Part shown: positions 29,755 through 37,114 of the stretch, in pieces
Position numbering within the stretch: position 1 is the stretch's first letter
Layout: every line of letters begins with the position of its first letter
Assembly (NCBI GenBank): GCA_050250135.1
Contig: JBFWPF010000013.1
Span: forward strand, 1 to 47,405
DNA length: 47,405 nucleotides
DNA from: JBFWPF01 sp050250135
Lineage (GTDB): Bacteria; Chlamydiota; Chlamydiia; Chlamydiales; JAFEGQ01
Reading direction: 5' to 3'
Position numbers and translations under genes: made by a program
Notes under the pieces: model-generated
Database searches by the model: none
What the model was told of the DNA's origin: nothing
What the model saw: the letters and a program-made list of their open reading frames with translations, nothing else

Positions 29755-30383
29755 AGATCCTGTACGAGGACAACCATCTCCTTGCCCTCGACAAACCCCC
29801 TGGCATGCTCACCCAACCGAGTGGGACCGACCAAGAGAGCCTGGAGGCCCTTGCCAAAGCCTACCTTAAGGAGCGGGACCACAAGCCCGGACAGGTCTTT
29901 CTCCACGCCCTCCACCGGCTCGATCGGGCTGCGGAGGGGATCGTCCTTTTTGCCAAATCCTCGAAGGCCCTTGAGCGGGGGATGGAGGCGATCCGAGAGG
30001 GGAAGATGGAGAAGGTCTACCTCGCCTGGGTAGCCGGCGATTTAGGTCAGGAGGGGGTGCTGGAGGATTACCTGATCCATCGCGAGCACAGGGGCGAGGT
30101 CGTCACCCCCGATACCTCTGGCGCCAAGCGGGCCCGCCTCCGCTACCTTCGCAAGGGACCGGGGCTCTACGAGATTTTCCTAGAGACCGGCCGCTACCAC
30201 CAAATCCGGGTCCAGTTCGCCTCGCACGGAGCCCCCATCATCGGGGACACCAAGTATGGGGGGCCTCCTTGCGACCATCCCGGCATCTTTCTCGCCCACA
30301 TCCGGTGCACCCTTCCCCATCCGACCCAAAAAACGGCATTGACCGTCGAGGCCCCTCGGGATCATAATGCCTGGCATGCGTGA
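29751..30383 (+). CDS. RluA-family RNA pseudouridine synthase
   Basis: A 210-residue pseudouridine synthase without an N-terminal S4 domain. It has the typical opening ILYEDNHLLALDKPPGMLTQ, the catalytic motif HRLDRAAEGIVLFAK (about residues 63-77, with the catalytic Asp), and LETGRYHQIRVQFASHG, followed by IIGDTKYGG. The ATG at 29751 overlaps the previous stop; a longer frame from 29511 lies inside the methyltransferase gene. Size and motifs fit the single-domain RluA/YjbO-like group that modifies rRNA or tRNA. Confidence 0.94.
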   Translation: MKILYEDNHLLALDKPPGMLTQPSGTDQESLEALAKAYLKERDHKPGQVFLHALHRLDRAAEGIVLFAKSSKALERGMEAIREGKMEKVYLAWVAGDLGQEGVLEDYLIHREHRGEVVTPDTSGAKRARLRYLRKGPGLYEIFLETGRYHQIRVQFASHGAPIIGDTKYGGPPCDHPGIFLAHIRCTLPHPTQKTALTVEAPRDHNAWHA

Positions 30384-30960
30384 AAAAATTCTTGCCGCCA
30401 TTGATGATGGGATCGCGGCTATCGAGCAGCTCAAGAGCCCAAAGGCCCTCCAGTTTATCGAGGAGGTGGCCGAGCGGCTCGCCACCACCTTCCGCCTCGG
30501 GGGTAAAGTCATTATTGCGGGGAACGGGGGGAGCCTTTGCGACGCCGCCCACTTTGCCGAAGAGCTTACCGGCCAGTTTCGGAGGCGGCGCCCCGCCCTT
30601 CCCGCTATTGCCCTCACAGAGCCGGGCCACCTCACCTGTGTGGCCAACGATATGGGGTTTGAGGAGGTCTTTGCCCGCGGTGTCGAGGCCTACGGAAAAC
30701 CGGGCGACTGCTTTGTCGGCCTCACGACCAGCGGCAACTCTCCCAACATCGTTCGTGCCCTCGAGGAGGCCGCCATCCGGGGTCTCACCACCATCAGTTT
30801 CTTGGGCAAGGGGGGAGGAGCGCTGAGGGGTGTTGCCGACTACGAACTCCTCATCGAGGGCTTTGCCACCTCTGAACGGATCCAGGAGGCCCATATGTTT
30901 GCGATCCACACGATCATCGAGGGGGTGGAAGCCCTCCTGTTCTCACCGTGTCCCGTTTAG
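30367..30960 (+). CDS. gmhA: Phosphoheptose isomerase-like SIS protein (GmhA/DiaA family)
   Basis: A 197-residue SIS-domain isomerase. It carries AGNGGSLCDAAHFAEELTGQ (about residues 55-74), the GmhA signature with the catalytic glutamate, then TTSGNSPNIVRAL (phosphate loop) and QEAHMFAIHTIIEGVE with the catalytic histidine. GmhA converts sedoheptulose 7-phosphate to D-glycero-D-manno-heptose 7-phosphate for LPS heptose; classical Chlamydia LPS lacks heptose, so its use here may differ. DiaA, a DnaA regulator, is the alternative within the family. It overlaps the previous gene by 17 bases and lpxK by 13. Confidence 0.85.
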   Translation: MPGMREKILAAIDDGIAAIEQLKSPKALQFIEEVAERLATTFRLGGKVIIAGNGGSLCDAAHFAEELTGQFRRRRPALPAIALTEPGHLTCVANDMGFEEVFARGVEAYGKPGDCFVGLTTSGNSPNIVRALEEAAIRGLTTISFLGKGGGALRGVADYELLIEGFATSERIQEAHMFAIHTIIEGVEALLFSPCPV

Positions 30961-31832
30961 AGGGGTGGTGGCTAGAGGCGATCAAGGGGGAGCGGCGTCC
31001 CCTCCTCCGCCTCCTGAGCTGGGGCTATGGCGCCGGAGTTGCCCTCCGCAACTGGGCCTATGATGCCCACCTCCTGAAGACCCACCCCTCGCCCCTCCCC
31101 ACCATCAGCGTCGGCAATATCCTGATCGGCGGCAGCGGCAAGACCCCCCTTGTCCGCTACATCGCCCAGCACCTTCCCGGCAAGGTCGCCATCCTCACCC
31201 GAGGCTACCGGAGCCGCGCCGAAAAGCGGCGAAGGCCCACCCTTGTCCGTCCGACCGATAGCTGGGAGGAGGTCGGGGATGAGCCCCTCATGCTCGCCCG
31301 CAGCCTCCCCAACGCCCTCGTCATCGTGTGCGCCGACCGGGTTCGGGGGGCCGCTTTTGCCAAGGAACTGGGCGCCGAGCGGCTCATCCTCGACGACGGC
31401 TTCCAGCACCGCCGCCTCTCCCGCGATCTCGACCTCGTCTGCGCTCCACCCCCAGAGGCGCGCTACCTTTTCCCCCGCGGCCCCTTGCGCGAGCCCCGCT
31501 CCTCCCTAAAACGGGCCGACCAGGTGGTTGAGCTTACCCTTACCGCTTCTGTTGCCGGTCAGGAGATTAGGGGAAAGAGGGTCGCCCTCTACTGCGGTAT
31601 TGCTCGGCCCGAGCGCTTTTTCAACACCGTCCGCGACCTTGGGGCTGAGATAGTCGCGACCCTCTCCCTCCCCGACCATACCGCTCCTACCCTTAAGCAG
31701 ATTCAGACCCTCCGCAACACCGCCCCCGACCTCCTCCTCTGCACCGAAAAAGATTGGGTCAAAGGGGAGTGGGCCGACACCTACCTCCACTTGGAGGTCA
31801 CACCCTTGACAACTTTAGATTTATCTTTGTAG
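30948..31832 (+). CDS. lpxK: Tetraacyldisaccharide 4'-kinase
   Basis: A 294-residue LpxK, which phosphorylates the 4' position of the lipid A disaccharide precursor at the inner membrane. It has an N-terminal amphipathic/hydrophobic region, then VGNILIGGSGKTPLV (P-loop), AILTRGYRSRAEKRRRPTLV, VGDEPLMLA, LILDDGFQHRRLSRDLDLV and a C-terminal CTEKDWVK. It is shorter than the usual 320-350 residues, mainly in the C-terminal domain, but all core motifs are present. The GTG start lies within the end of gmhA. Clustering with gmhA and kdsD points to LPS synthesis. Confidence 0.94.
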   Translation: MSRLEGWWLEAIKGERRPLLRLLSWGYGAGVALRNWAYDAHLLKTHPSPLPTISVGNILIGGSGKTPLVRYIAQHLPGKVAILTRGYRSRAEKRRRPTLVRPTDSWEEVGDEPLMLARSLPNALVIVCADRVRGAAFAKELGAERLILDDGFQHRRLSRDLDLVCAPPPEARYLFPRGPLREPRSSLKRADQVVELTLTASVAGQEIRGKRVALYCGIARPERFFNTVRDLGAEIVATLSLPDHTAPTLKQIQTLRNTAPDLLLCTEKDWVKGEWADTYLHLEVTPLTTLDLSL

Positions 31833-31856
31833 AGTGAAAGAAAAAAGGAGGAAGCG

Positions 31857-32015
31857 GTGCGTCTTGCCCTTCTCGTTGCCCTTTCTGTGACCTCTCTTGC
31901 AGCGCAGCAACCCCCTAAGTCGGAAAAAAAGCAGGAGTGTTCCGCCTGTAAGGTGAAAAAGAAGCCGGCTCCGAAAAAATTGAAAAAGCCGGTGCAACAG
32001 GGAGAGAAGCGATGA
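31857..32015 (+). CDS. Small secreted Lys/Pro-rich protein with CxxC motif
   Basis: A 52-residue protein, easy to miss. It starts with GTG at 31857 behind a strong AAAGGAGG site. Residues 1-16 are a signal peptide (MRLALLVALSVTSLAA). The mature part is about 36 residues: QQPPKSEKKQE, then CSACK (a CxxC pair), then a Lys/Pro-rich tail (VKKKPAPKKLKKPVQ). Its TGA overlaps the ATG of the DoxX gene, so the two are translationally coupled. A redox or metal-binding role with DoxX is plausible but unproven. I do not recognise a family. Confidence 0.65.
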   Translation: MRLALLVALSVTSLAAQQPPKSEKKQECSACKVKKKPAPKKLKKPVQQGEKR

Positions 32016-32467
32016 AGTGGCTGATCAGCATTGCCAATGGACTGAACAAGCTTGGGGATATCCCCCCCCTTCTCGCTCGCCTTGTTGTGGCCTTTGGCCT
32101 TTGGCCTAAAGCGGTCTACAAATTGGGTGACCCCGAGGGTTTTGGGAATTTTCTTCATAGCCTGAATGTTCCAGCCCCCCATTTCTTTGCCTGGGTGACC
32201 CTTTTGGTCGAGCTTATCGGCACTTGGCTTCTCGTCGTCGGCCTCTTCACACGGATTATCTCGATCCCTCTCATGGTCACCGTGTTGGTTGCGATTTTCA
32301 CCGTCCATTGGCACAACGGCTTCAGCGCTGGAAACAATGGGTTTGAAATTCCCCTCTACTACTTTGTCTTCTTCTTCTGGTTCTTCATCAGCGGACCCGG
32401 CCGAATCAGCCTCGACGCCCTCATCGCCCGCAAGTACCGACAGCGCCCTCCTACGAAGATGATCTGA
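32012..32467 (+). CDS. DoxX family membrane protein
   Basis: A 151-residue four-span membrane protein of the DoxX family. Features are PPLLARLVVAFGLWPKAVYKLG near the start when read in two parts, LHSLNVPAPHFFAWVTLLVE, then IGTWLLVVGLFTRI, and a C-terminal FISGPGRISLDALI, which is typical (GPGxxSLDxxL). DoxX proteins are linked to thiol/redox homeostasis and membrane oxidoreductase complexes in several bacteria. It is coupled to the small CxxC secreted protein upstream. Element B follows 3 bases after its stop. Confidence 0.9.
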   Translation: MKWLISIANGLNKLGDIPPLLARLVVAFGLWPKAVYKLGDPEGFGNFLHSLNVPAPHFFAWVTLLVELIGTWLLVVGLFTRIISIPLMVTVLVAIFTVHWHNGFSAGNNGFEIPLYYFVFFFWFFISGPGRISLDALIARKYRQRPPTKMI

Positions 32468-32470
32468 TTC

Positions 32471-32641
32471 CGGGTAGCCCTAGCCATGTAGGGTTAATAA
32501 GCCTCGCTTGCGGGGCCCACCCATCTGCAACAGGGCAACATTTTGGCAATAGCCTGTGGCTATTACCTGCAATGTTGACCTCTCCCATCTGCCTAGGCCG
32601 CGCGGCGCGCGCCTACTAACCTACACGGCTAGCACTACCCG
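32471..32641. repeat. Foldback element B, between DoxX and the SLC1 carrier
   Basis: A 171-bp inverted repeat. The outer arms start CGGGTAG at both ends and share GCTAGCC/GGCTAGC and TGTAGG/CCTACA. Inner arms CAACATT and AATGTTG pair, and the core hairpin is AATAGCC-TGT-GGCTATT. The left half also shares CCTCGCTtGCGGGGC...CCATCT with element A, and the right half shares GCCGCGCG. It occupies most of the 243-base gap upstream of the SLC1 gene and encodes no protein. Confidence 0.75.
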
Positions 32642-32710
32642 ATTGCGCTTTTTACCCAGGACCCGTTAGGATAGGCGGGTTAACGAAAGCTAAATCTTTA
32701 GGAAGTACGC

Positions 32711-33952
32711 TTGAAGCTCTGGGTAAAAATCATCATTGGGGTCGTCCTTGGCCTCGTTGTGGGATGGGTGATTGGCCCTAAGGCCGCTTACCTCAAGCCG
32801 ATTGGGACGATTTTCCTAAGCTTGATCAATATGCTGGTCGTCCTCCTCGTCTTCGCCTCGATGACGGTGGGGATCACCTCCATCCACGACCCCAAAAAGC
32901 TCACCCGAATTGGCCTGAAGACCCTTGGCATTTATCTCGTCACCACCGTCATCGCCATTTGGATTGGCCTTCTGCTCGCCAACATTGTAAGGCCCGGGGT
33001 CGGAGCCCAACTTGGGCAGGTGGTAGAGCCCTCGATCGCGGCAGCTAAGGGGATGACCCTCAAAGACCTTTTCCTCGGCATTATCCCGAGCAACCCGATT
33101 GCCGCCTTTACCGACAACACCAAAATCCTGCAGGTGATCGTCTTTTCGGTCTTTCTTGGCATCGCCCTCAACCTCTGCGGCGAGAAGGGGCGCCCCCTGC
33201 TGCGGATTCTCGAATCCCTGGCGGAGGCGATGTACCGCCTTACCTCGATCGTGATGGAGGCCGCCCCCTACGGGGTGTTCGGGATCATGGCATGGGTCGC
33301 CGGGACCTTTGGGTGGAAAACCCTCCTCTCCCTCGTCACCTTCCTCCTCACCAACTGGACCGCCTGCGCGATCCAGGTCTTTGTCGTCGACGTGGGGATC
33401 CTCTGGCTCCTCTCTCGGGTAAACCCCTGGCACTTCTTCAAGGGGATGGGAGATGCGATCGCCTTTGCGATGTCGACCAACAGCAGCACCGCTACGGTTC
33501 CCGTCACCCTTCATTGCGTCCAGGAAAACCTCGGCGTCTCCAAGAACATCTCGAGCTTTGTGATCCCGCTCGGTTCCACGATCAACATGAACGGGACCGC
33601 TATCTACCAGGCGATTGCCGCGGTCTTTATCGCTCAGGCCTACGGGATTACGCTAGGCTGGGAGGCCTACCTCACCATCACCGTCACCGCCGTCCTTTGC
33701 GCCGTCGGAGCCGCTGGCATTCCGGGTACCGGCTTTGTGATGCTCGTTGTCGTTCTGGGGGCTGTTGGCCTCCCGATCGAGGGAATTGCGATCCTCTTTG
33801 GTATTGACCGCCTGCGCGAAATGGTCTCAACCGCTGTCAACATCATCGGTGATGGCATTGCCGCTGTGTGGGTGGCGCGGGGTGAAGGGGAGCTCGATAT
33901 TGACCAGTATAACCGGGCCGAGGTGGTTGGCTATGAGGGGAGTGAGGTGTGA
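32711..33952 (+). CDS. Dicarboxylate/amino acid:cation symporter (SLC1/DAACS family)
   Basis: A 413-residue Na+- or H+-coupled elevator transporter with eight helices and two re-entrant hairpins. The HP1 serine-rich motif is AMSTNSSTATVPV and the TM7 motif reads NMNGTAIY (normally NMDGT). In TM8 (IDRLREMVSTAVNIIGDG) the arginine that binds the side-chain carboxylate of Asp/Glu (GltPh R397) is Ser, and the preceding Asp394 position is Glu, so a neutral amino acid is more likely than glutamate as substrate. The start is TTG at 32711, behind AGGA. It is the positional counterpart of C. trachomatis gltT (CT401). The 3' end overlaps the E2 gene by 4 bases. Confidence 0.92.
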   Translation: MKLWVKIIIGVVLGLVVGWVIGPKAAYLKPIGTIFLSLINMLVVLLVFASMTVGITSIHDPKKLTRIGLKTLGIYLVTTVIAIWIGLLLANIVRPGVGAQLGQVVEPSIAAAKGMTLKDLFLGIIPSNPIAAFTDNTKILQVIVFSVFLGIALNLCGEKGRPLLRILESLAEAMYRLTSIVMEAAPYGVFGIMAWVAGTFGWKTLLSLVTFLLTNWTACAIQVFVVDVGILWLLSRVNPWHFFKGMGDAIAFAMSTNSSTATVPVTLHCVQENLGVSKNISSFVIPLGSTINMNGTAIYQAIAAVFIAQAYGITLGWEAYLTITVTAVLCAVGAAGIPGTGFVMLVVVLGAVGLPIEGIAILFGIDRLREMVSTAVNIIGDGIAAVWVARGEGELDIDQYNRAEVVGYEGSEV

Positions 33953-35112
33953 GTAAGGAACCAGTTACCGTCCGCCTGCCCAAGCTTGGCGAGAGCATCA
34001 TGAACGCCACTGTGGTTCAGTGGTTCAAAAAGGTGGGCGACACCGTTGCCCAGGATGAACCCCTCCTTGAAGTGGCCACCGACAAGGTCAACAGTGAGAT
34101 CCCCTCTCCGATTGCTGGTGTGATCACCGAGCAGCTTGTTGCCCCCGATGATCTTGTCGAAATCGGCGCCCCCCTAGCTGTCCTCTCCGCTAGCGGCGCC
34201 GTTAAGACCGAAAGCGCTGAGCCCACCTACAAAGCCCGCGCTGAAGAGGGGGAGAGCGCCTCCTCCGGCTTTATCTCACCCGCCGTCCTCCACATGATTC
34301 GGGAGAAGGGGATCCCCCTCGACGAACTCGACCAAATCCCTGGCACCGGCAGAGGGGGAAGGGTCACCAAAAAGGATGTCGAGCACTACCTCACCGCCCG
34401 CGGCCGCTTCCAAAAGAGCCAGCCGGTTGAGGGGGTTACCCGCCTCCCCATGTCTCCGATGCGAAAGGCGATCGCCGACAACATGACCCGCTCCTTTTAC
34501 CAGGCGCCTCATGCCTACCTCGTCACCGAGGTCGACATCACCGACCTTCTGGCCGAAATCGGTCGCCAAAAGGAGAGCTTCCTCAAGCAGCACGGCGCAA
34601 AACTGACCATCACCCCCCACATCATCAAGGCGATGGCTACGGCCCTCCAGGAATTTCCCCACCTCAACGCCTCTCTCGACGGCGATGCCCTCCTCATCAA
34701 AAAGGACATTAACGTAGGGGTTGCGGTGGCGGTCGACGATGGCCTTCTCGTCCCTGTCATTAAGGCTTGCCAATCCAAGTCGATTCCCGACCTTGCCCGT
34801 GCGATCGCCGACCTTGGCGGCCGTGCTCGTACACAAAGTCTCAAGCCCGACGAGGTGATGGGCGGTTCAGTCACGCTCACCAACTTTGGGATGTCGGGGG
34901 CCGCTATTGGCCTCCCCATCATCCGCCATCCCGAGGTGGCCATCATCGGCATCGGCGCTATTCAGAAGCGCCTTGCCCTTGTAAGCGGCAAGGTTGTGGA
35001 GCGGCAGGTCATCAACGCCTCCCTCTCCTTTGACCACCGGGCTGTCGACGGCATGTACGCCGGCTCCTTCCTCAGCGCCTTCCAAAAAACTATAGAAAAT
35101 TCTAATGGATAG
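33949..35112 (+). CDS. 2-oxo acid dehydrogenase E2 (dihydrolipoamide acyltransferase)
   Basis: A 387-residue E2. A single N-terminal lipoyl domain (about residues 5-80) has the lipoyl-lysine motif EVATDKVNSEI. A peripheral-subunit-binding domain follows (about 107-145; SPAVLHMIREKGIPLDELDQ). The catalytic acyltransferase domain ends with SFDHRAVDGMYAGSF, carrying the HxxxD active site. It could serve pyruvate, 2-oxoglutarate or branched-chain dehydrogenase; C. trachomatis has an equivalent solo E2 (CT400) in this position next to gltT. The GTG start overlaps the transporter stop. No E1 gene is nearby. Confidence 0.94.
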   Translation: MSKEPVTVRLPKLGESIMNATVVQWFKKVGDTVAQDEPLLEVATDKVNSEIPSPIAGVITEQLVAPDDLVEIGAPLAVLSASGAVKTESAEPTYKARAEEGESASSGFISPAVLHMIREKGIPLDELDQIPGTGRGGRVTKKDVEHYLTARGRFQKSQPVEGVTRLPMSPMRKAIADNMTRSFYQAPHAYLVTEVDITDLLAEIGRQKESFLKQHGAKLTITPHIIKAMATALQEFPHLNASLDGDALLIKKDINVGVAVAVDDGLLVPVIKACQSKSIPDLARAIADLGGRARTQSLKPDEVMGGSVTLTNFGMSGAAIGLPIIRHPEVAIIGIGAIQKRLALVSGKVVERQVINASLSFDHRAVDGMYAGSFLSAFQKTIENSNG

Positions 35113-35230
35113 ATGGCAGGCCTTTTTTGAGGTCTTCTTTGTTTTTTTTGCTTGGTTGAGCGCCCAAAATCACCATTGCTTGTGTAATTTTATCTAGTCT
35201 GTTAGTATATTTAGCAAATGAGGTGATGAT

Positions 35231-35509
35231 ATGGAAGTTAATAAGGAAAGTTATAAAGAAATAAATGAATATACCCCAATAATAGAGCCGAGCGAGAATG
35301 AACGGATTAGAGCCCTCGCAAAAGACTCTTGGAAGCACCGGGAATTCTCTTGGTGTCGCAGTGGCCTAGCCCAGATCTTCTGTGCGATGGCGTGCGGGGC
35401 GAGCATTGGCATAGGGGTCATCGCAGGGCTGACAGTGGCCCTGGTTGAGCTGAGCGGTCCTGCGGATAATAACAATTCCACCTTTGCAAACCTGACCTGG
35501 TACCAGTAA
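35231..35509 (+). CDS. Small putative membrane (Inc-like) protein
   Basis: A 92-residue protein behind a good ribosome-binding site (GAGGTGATGAT). The N-terminal 45 residues are charged and soluble. Residues about 46-76 are one long hydrophobic stretch (GLAQIFCAMACGASIGIGVI and AGLTVALVEL) that could be a single span or a tight helical hairpin, followed by a short polar tail. The upstream 118 bases and the 5' part are AT-rich compared with the E2 gene before it. Topology and context beside another orphan gene suggest a type III secreted membrane effector; there is no family match. Confidence 0.5.
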   Translation: MEVNKESYKEINEYTPIIEPSENERIRALAKDSWKHREFSWCRSGLAQIFCAMACGASIGIGVIAGLTVALVELSGPADNNNSTFANLTWYQ

Positions 35510-35558
35510 GCACGGGCCTGTAACCCATTATCTCTCCCTTTTGTACGACGAATATGGG

Positions 35559-35574
35559 CTCTAGAGCGCTAGAG
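35559..35574. terminator. Short hairpin between convergent genes
   Basis: CTCTAG and CTAGAG pair over a 4-base loop and overlap the stop codon of the minus-strand gene at 35569. It lies between convergent genes, where a bidirectional terminator would be expected, but it lacks a strong T-tract. Confidence 0.3.
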
Positions 35575-37071
35575 TTCCTTAAACGCTGCTCGGACCGATC
35601 GGTTGACCCAGCTATGTAACCCTGGTTCAAACTGAATATCGGGAATCGTCACCTCAACTCTCGTAGGATTGCCCTCTCCATCGAGAACAAAGGAGAGGAT
35701 GCGCTGATAGGTCGCTACCCGACCGAATAGTACGTGGGAGATCGCATACTCCTGGATAATAGAGGCTGTCGCCCCCGTTTTCCCCTGAAAATCGATCGTA
35801 TAGGCAATGCCTCCGGAATCACCGAGTTGTCCGTTAGTAAAAGGGGGTTTCCTGAGGGGGCCTAGCTTTTCTTGCCATTCCCTCTCGATCCCTGCTCGGT
35901 AACCGATGGTGCAGGTGGCAAGAACCTTCCGAATAATCTGCGCTTCTGGGCTCGCTTCCTTCGGATTCTGCAGCAGTTGAGAGACCTCCTCCAAGCTGAT
36001 CTCCCCCTGATCTCCCCTGGCTTTCGCACAGCAGGAGACGATCCAGTGCATAACGGACAGAGAGAGATTGCCCTCCGAGATGGCCCTCCTATCGAAGGCG
36101 ATTCCCTGGATAAACATCTCGCTAAAGACGATCTCATTCATGACAAAATCCCGTTTGAGTCGCGACTCCGCCAGGTCAATCGCGGGCGGCTCGGGAAGAG
36201 AAAACGGGAGCCGTTTCTTGCGTATCTCAGCCCTGACCAGGAGTCGTGCTTCAGCCGACTTGATTGCTTGACGGACTCTTTCCTTAGCGACTTCAAGCGA
36301 TCCCATCCAGGCCTGGTAGGCCAGCACAATCTGTTTATGTGTACTGTGAGCCAGGAGCTCTCCGATCTTCTCCTTTGGGGATAACAGCTCTTCAGGAAAA
36401 GCAGCAATTACAGTGGGGAGAAAGTAGGGGAGGGCAGCCCAAATTTGGGCCCCTTTTTGGCCCACATACTTCTCATAAGCTGAGCTCTCCAGTGGCTTAG
36501 TGAGGCACACCCAATGGGCAGCTAGCCGCTTACAGGTCGTTTCCATCTCTGATGGATCAAAGTTCGGAATGGGGGTCTTGAGAGACTGGGAAATCTCTGT
36601 CCACACATTTTGGCTGTAAACGGGGTCGCGATCCCCCCGGAAATACTGCTCATTCAGGAAGGTCAAAGCCCGCCTCTTCACCCTTTCTAGGTCGATTTTC
36701 TCCCCTATGTTGCGCCAGAAAAGGGGGTAGAGCCCCTTTGGGAGTACCTGCTCCCCTTTGGCCTCCTCATCGAGTGCCAGGTGGGTCGCAACGATCTCCT
36801 CTGGGGACCTCTCACTGACCCAGTCTTGGATAAAATCGACGAGGAAGGTGTGGTCATAGTGCCCCTTTTTCAGTAGGTAGTGGCGCAAATGGCCAAAGAA
36901 CTCGGGATCTCGGCTTTGGAGGATCTTGGCTTCTATCCCCTCGGCCCGCTGGGGGAGGGAATAGCGGGGTTCATCGCAGATGGACACAGAACGATTTCGT
37001 GGGGGTGCAATAGCTGAGGTGAATTTCCCAATAAGGGAGGTGCTGCGTTTGAGTCTTGTTGTCGGTTCCAT
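35569..37071 (-). CDS. Orphan effector-like protein of unknown family
   Basis: A 500-residue soluble protein. The ATG at 37071 is chosen because AGGAGG lies 6-7 bases upstream; a longer frame would run into icd. The N-terminal 60 residues are basic and Ser/Thr/Pro-rich (TTRLKRSTSLIGKFTSAI), like a type III secretion signal. The rest is mostly predicted helical. Residues about 55-175 (EFFGHLRHYLLKKGHYDHTF...FIQDWV...DLERVKRRALTFLNEQYF) have a helical spacing that weakly recalls RGS or RasGEF-N domains, but I cannot assign either. The C-terminal part (about 400-500) looks alpha/beta. No membrane spans are seen. It follows icd on the same strand by 43 bases. Confidence 0.6.
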   Translation of the reverse strand: MEPTTRLKRSTSLIGKFTSAIAPPRNRSVSICDEPRYSLPQRAEGIEAKILQSRDPEFFGHLRHYLLKKGHYDHTFLVDFIQDWVSERSPEEIVATHLALDEEAKGEQVLPKGLYPLFWRNIGEKIDLERVKRRALTFLNEQYFRGDRDPVYSQNVWTEISQSLKTPIPNFDPSEMETTCKRLAAHWVCLTKPLESSAYEKYVGQKGAQIWAALPYFLPTVIAAFPEELLSPKEKIGELLAHSTHKQIVLAYQAWMGSLEVAKERVRQAIKSAEARLLVRAEIRKKRLPFSLPEPPAIDLAESRLKRDFVMNEIVFSEMFIQGIAFDRRAISEGNLSLSVMHWIVSCCAKARGDQGEISLEEVSQLLQNPKEASPEAQIIRKVLATCTIGYRAGIEREWQEKLGPLRKPPFTNGQLGDSGGIAYTIDFQGKTGATASIIQEYAISHVLFGRVATYQRILSFVLDGEGNPTRVEVTIPDIQFEPGLHSWVNRSVRAAFKEL

Positions 37072-37114
37072 GGTCGCCTCCTGTCCGCCAGGATAGAGCG
37101 ATAGGGGTTTTACG

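Noticed and set aside
30367..30960. Assigning this SIS protein to KdsD
   Set aside because: It lacks CBS domains and carries the GmhA/DiaA GNGGSxxDAxHFAEEL signature; the true KdsD is at 38580-39536.
35569..37071. A HECT or F-box domain in this orphan protein, by analogy with the other effectors
   Set aside because: No DxGG, TG or Cys-LP motifs and no F-box consensus are present.
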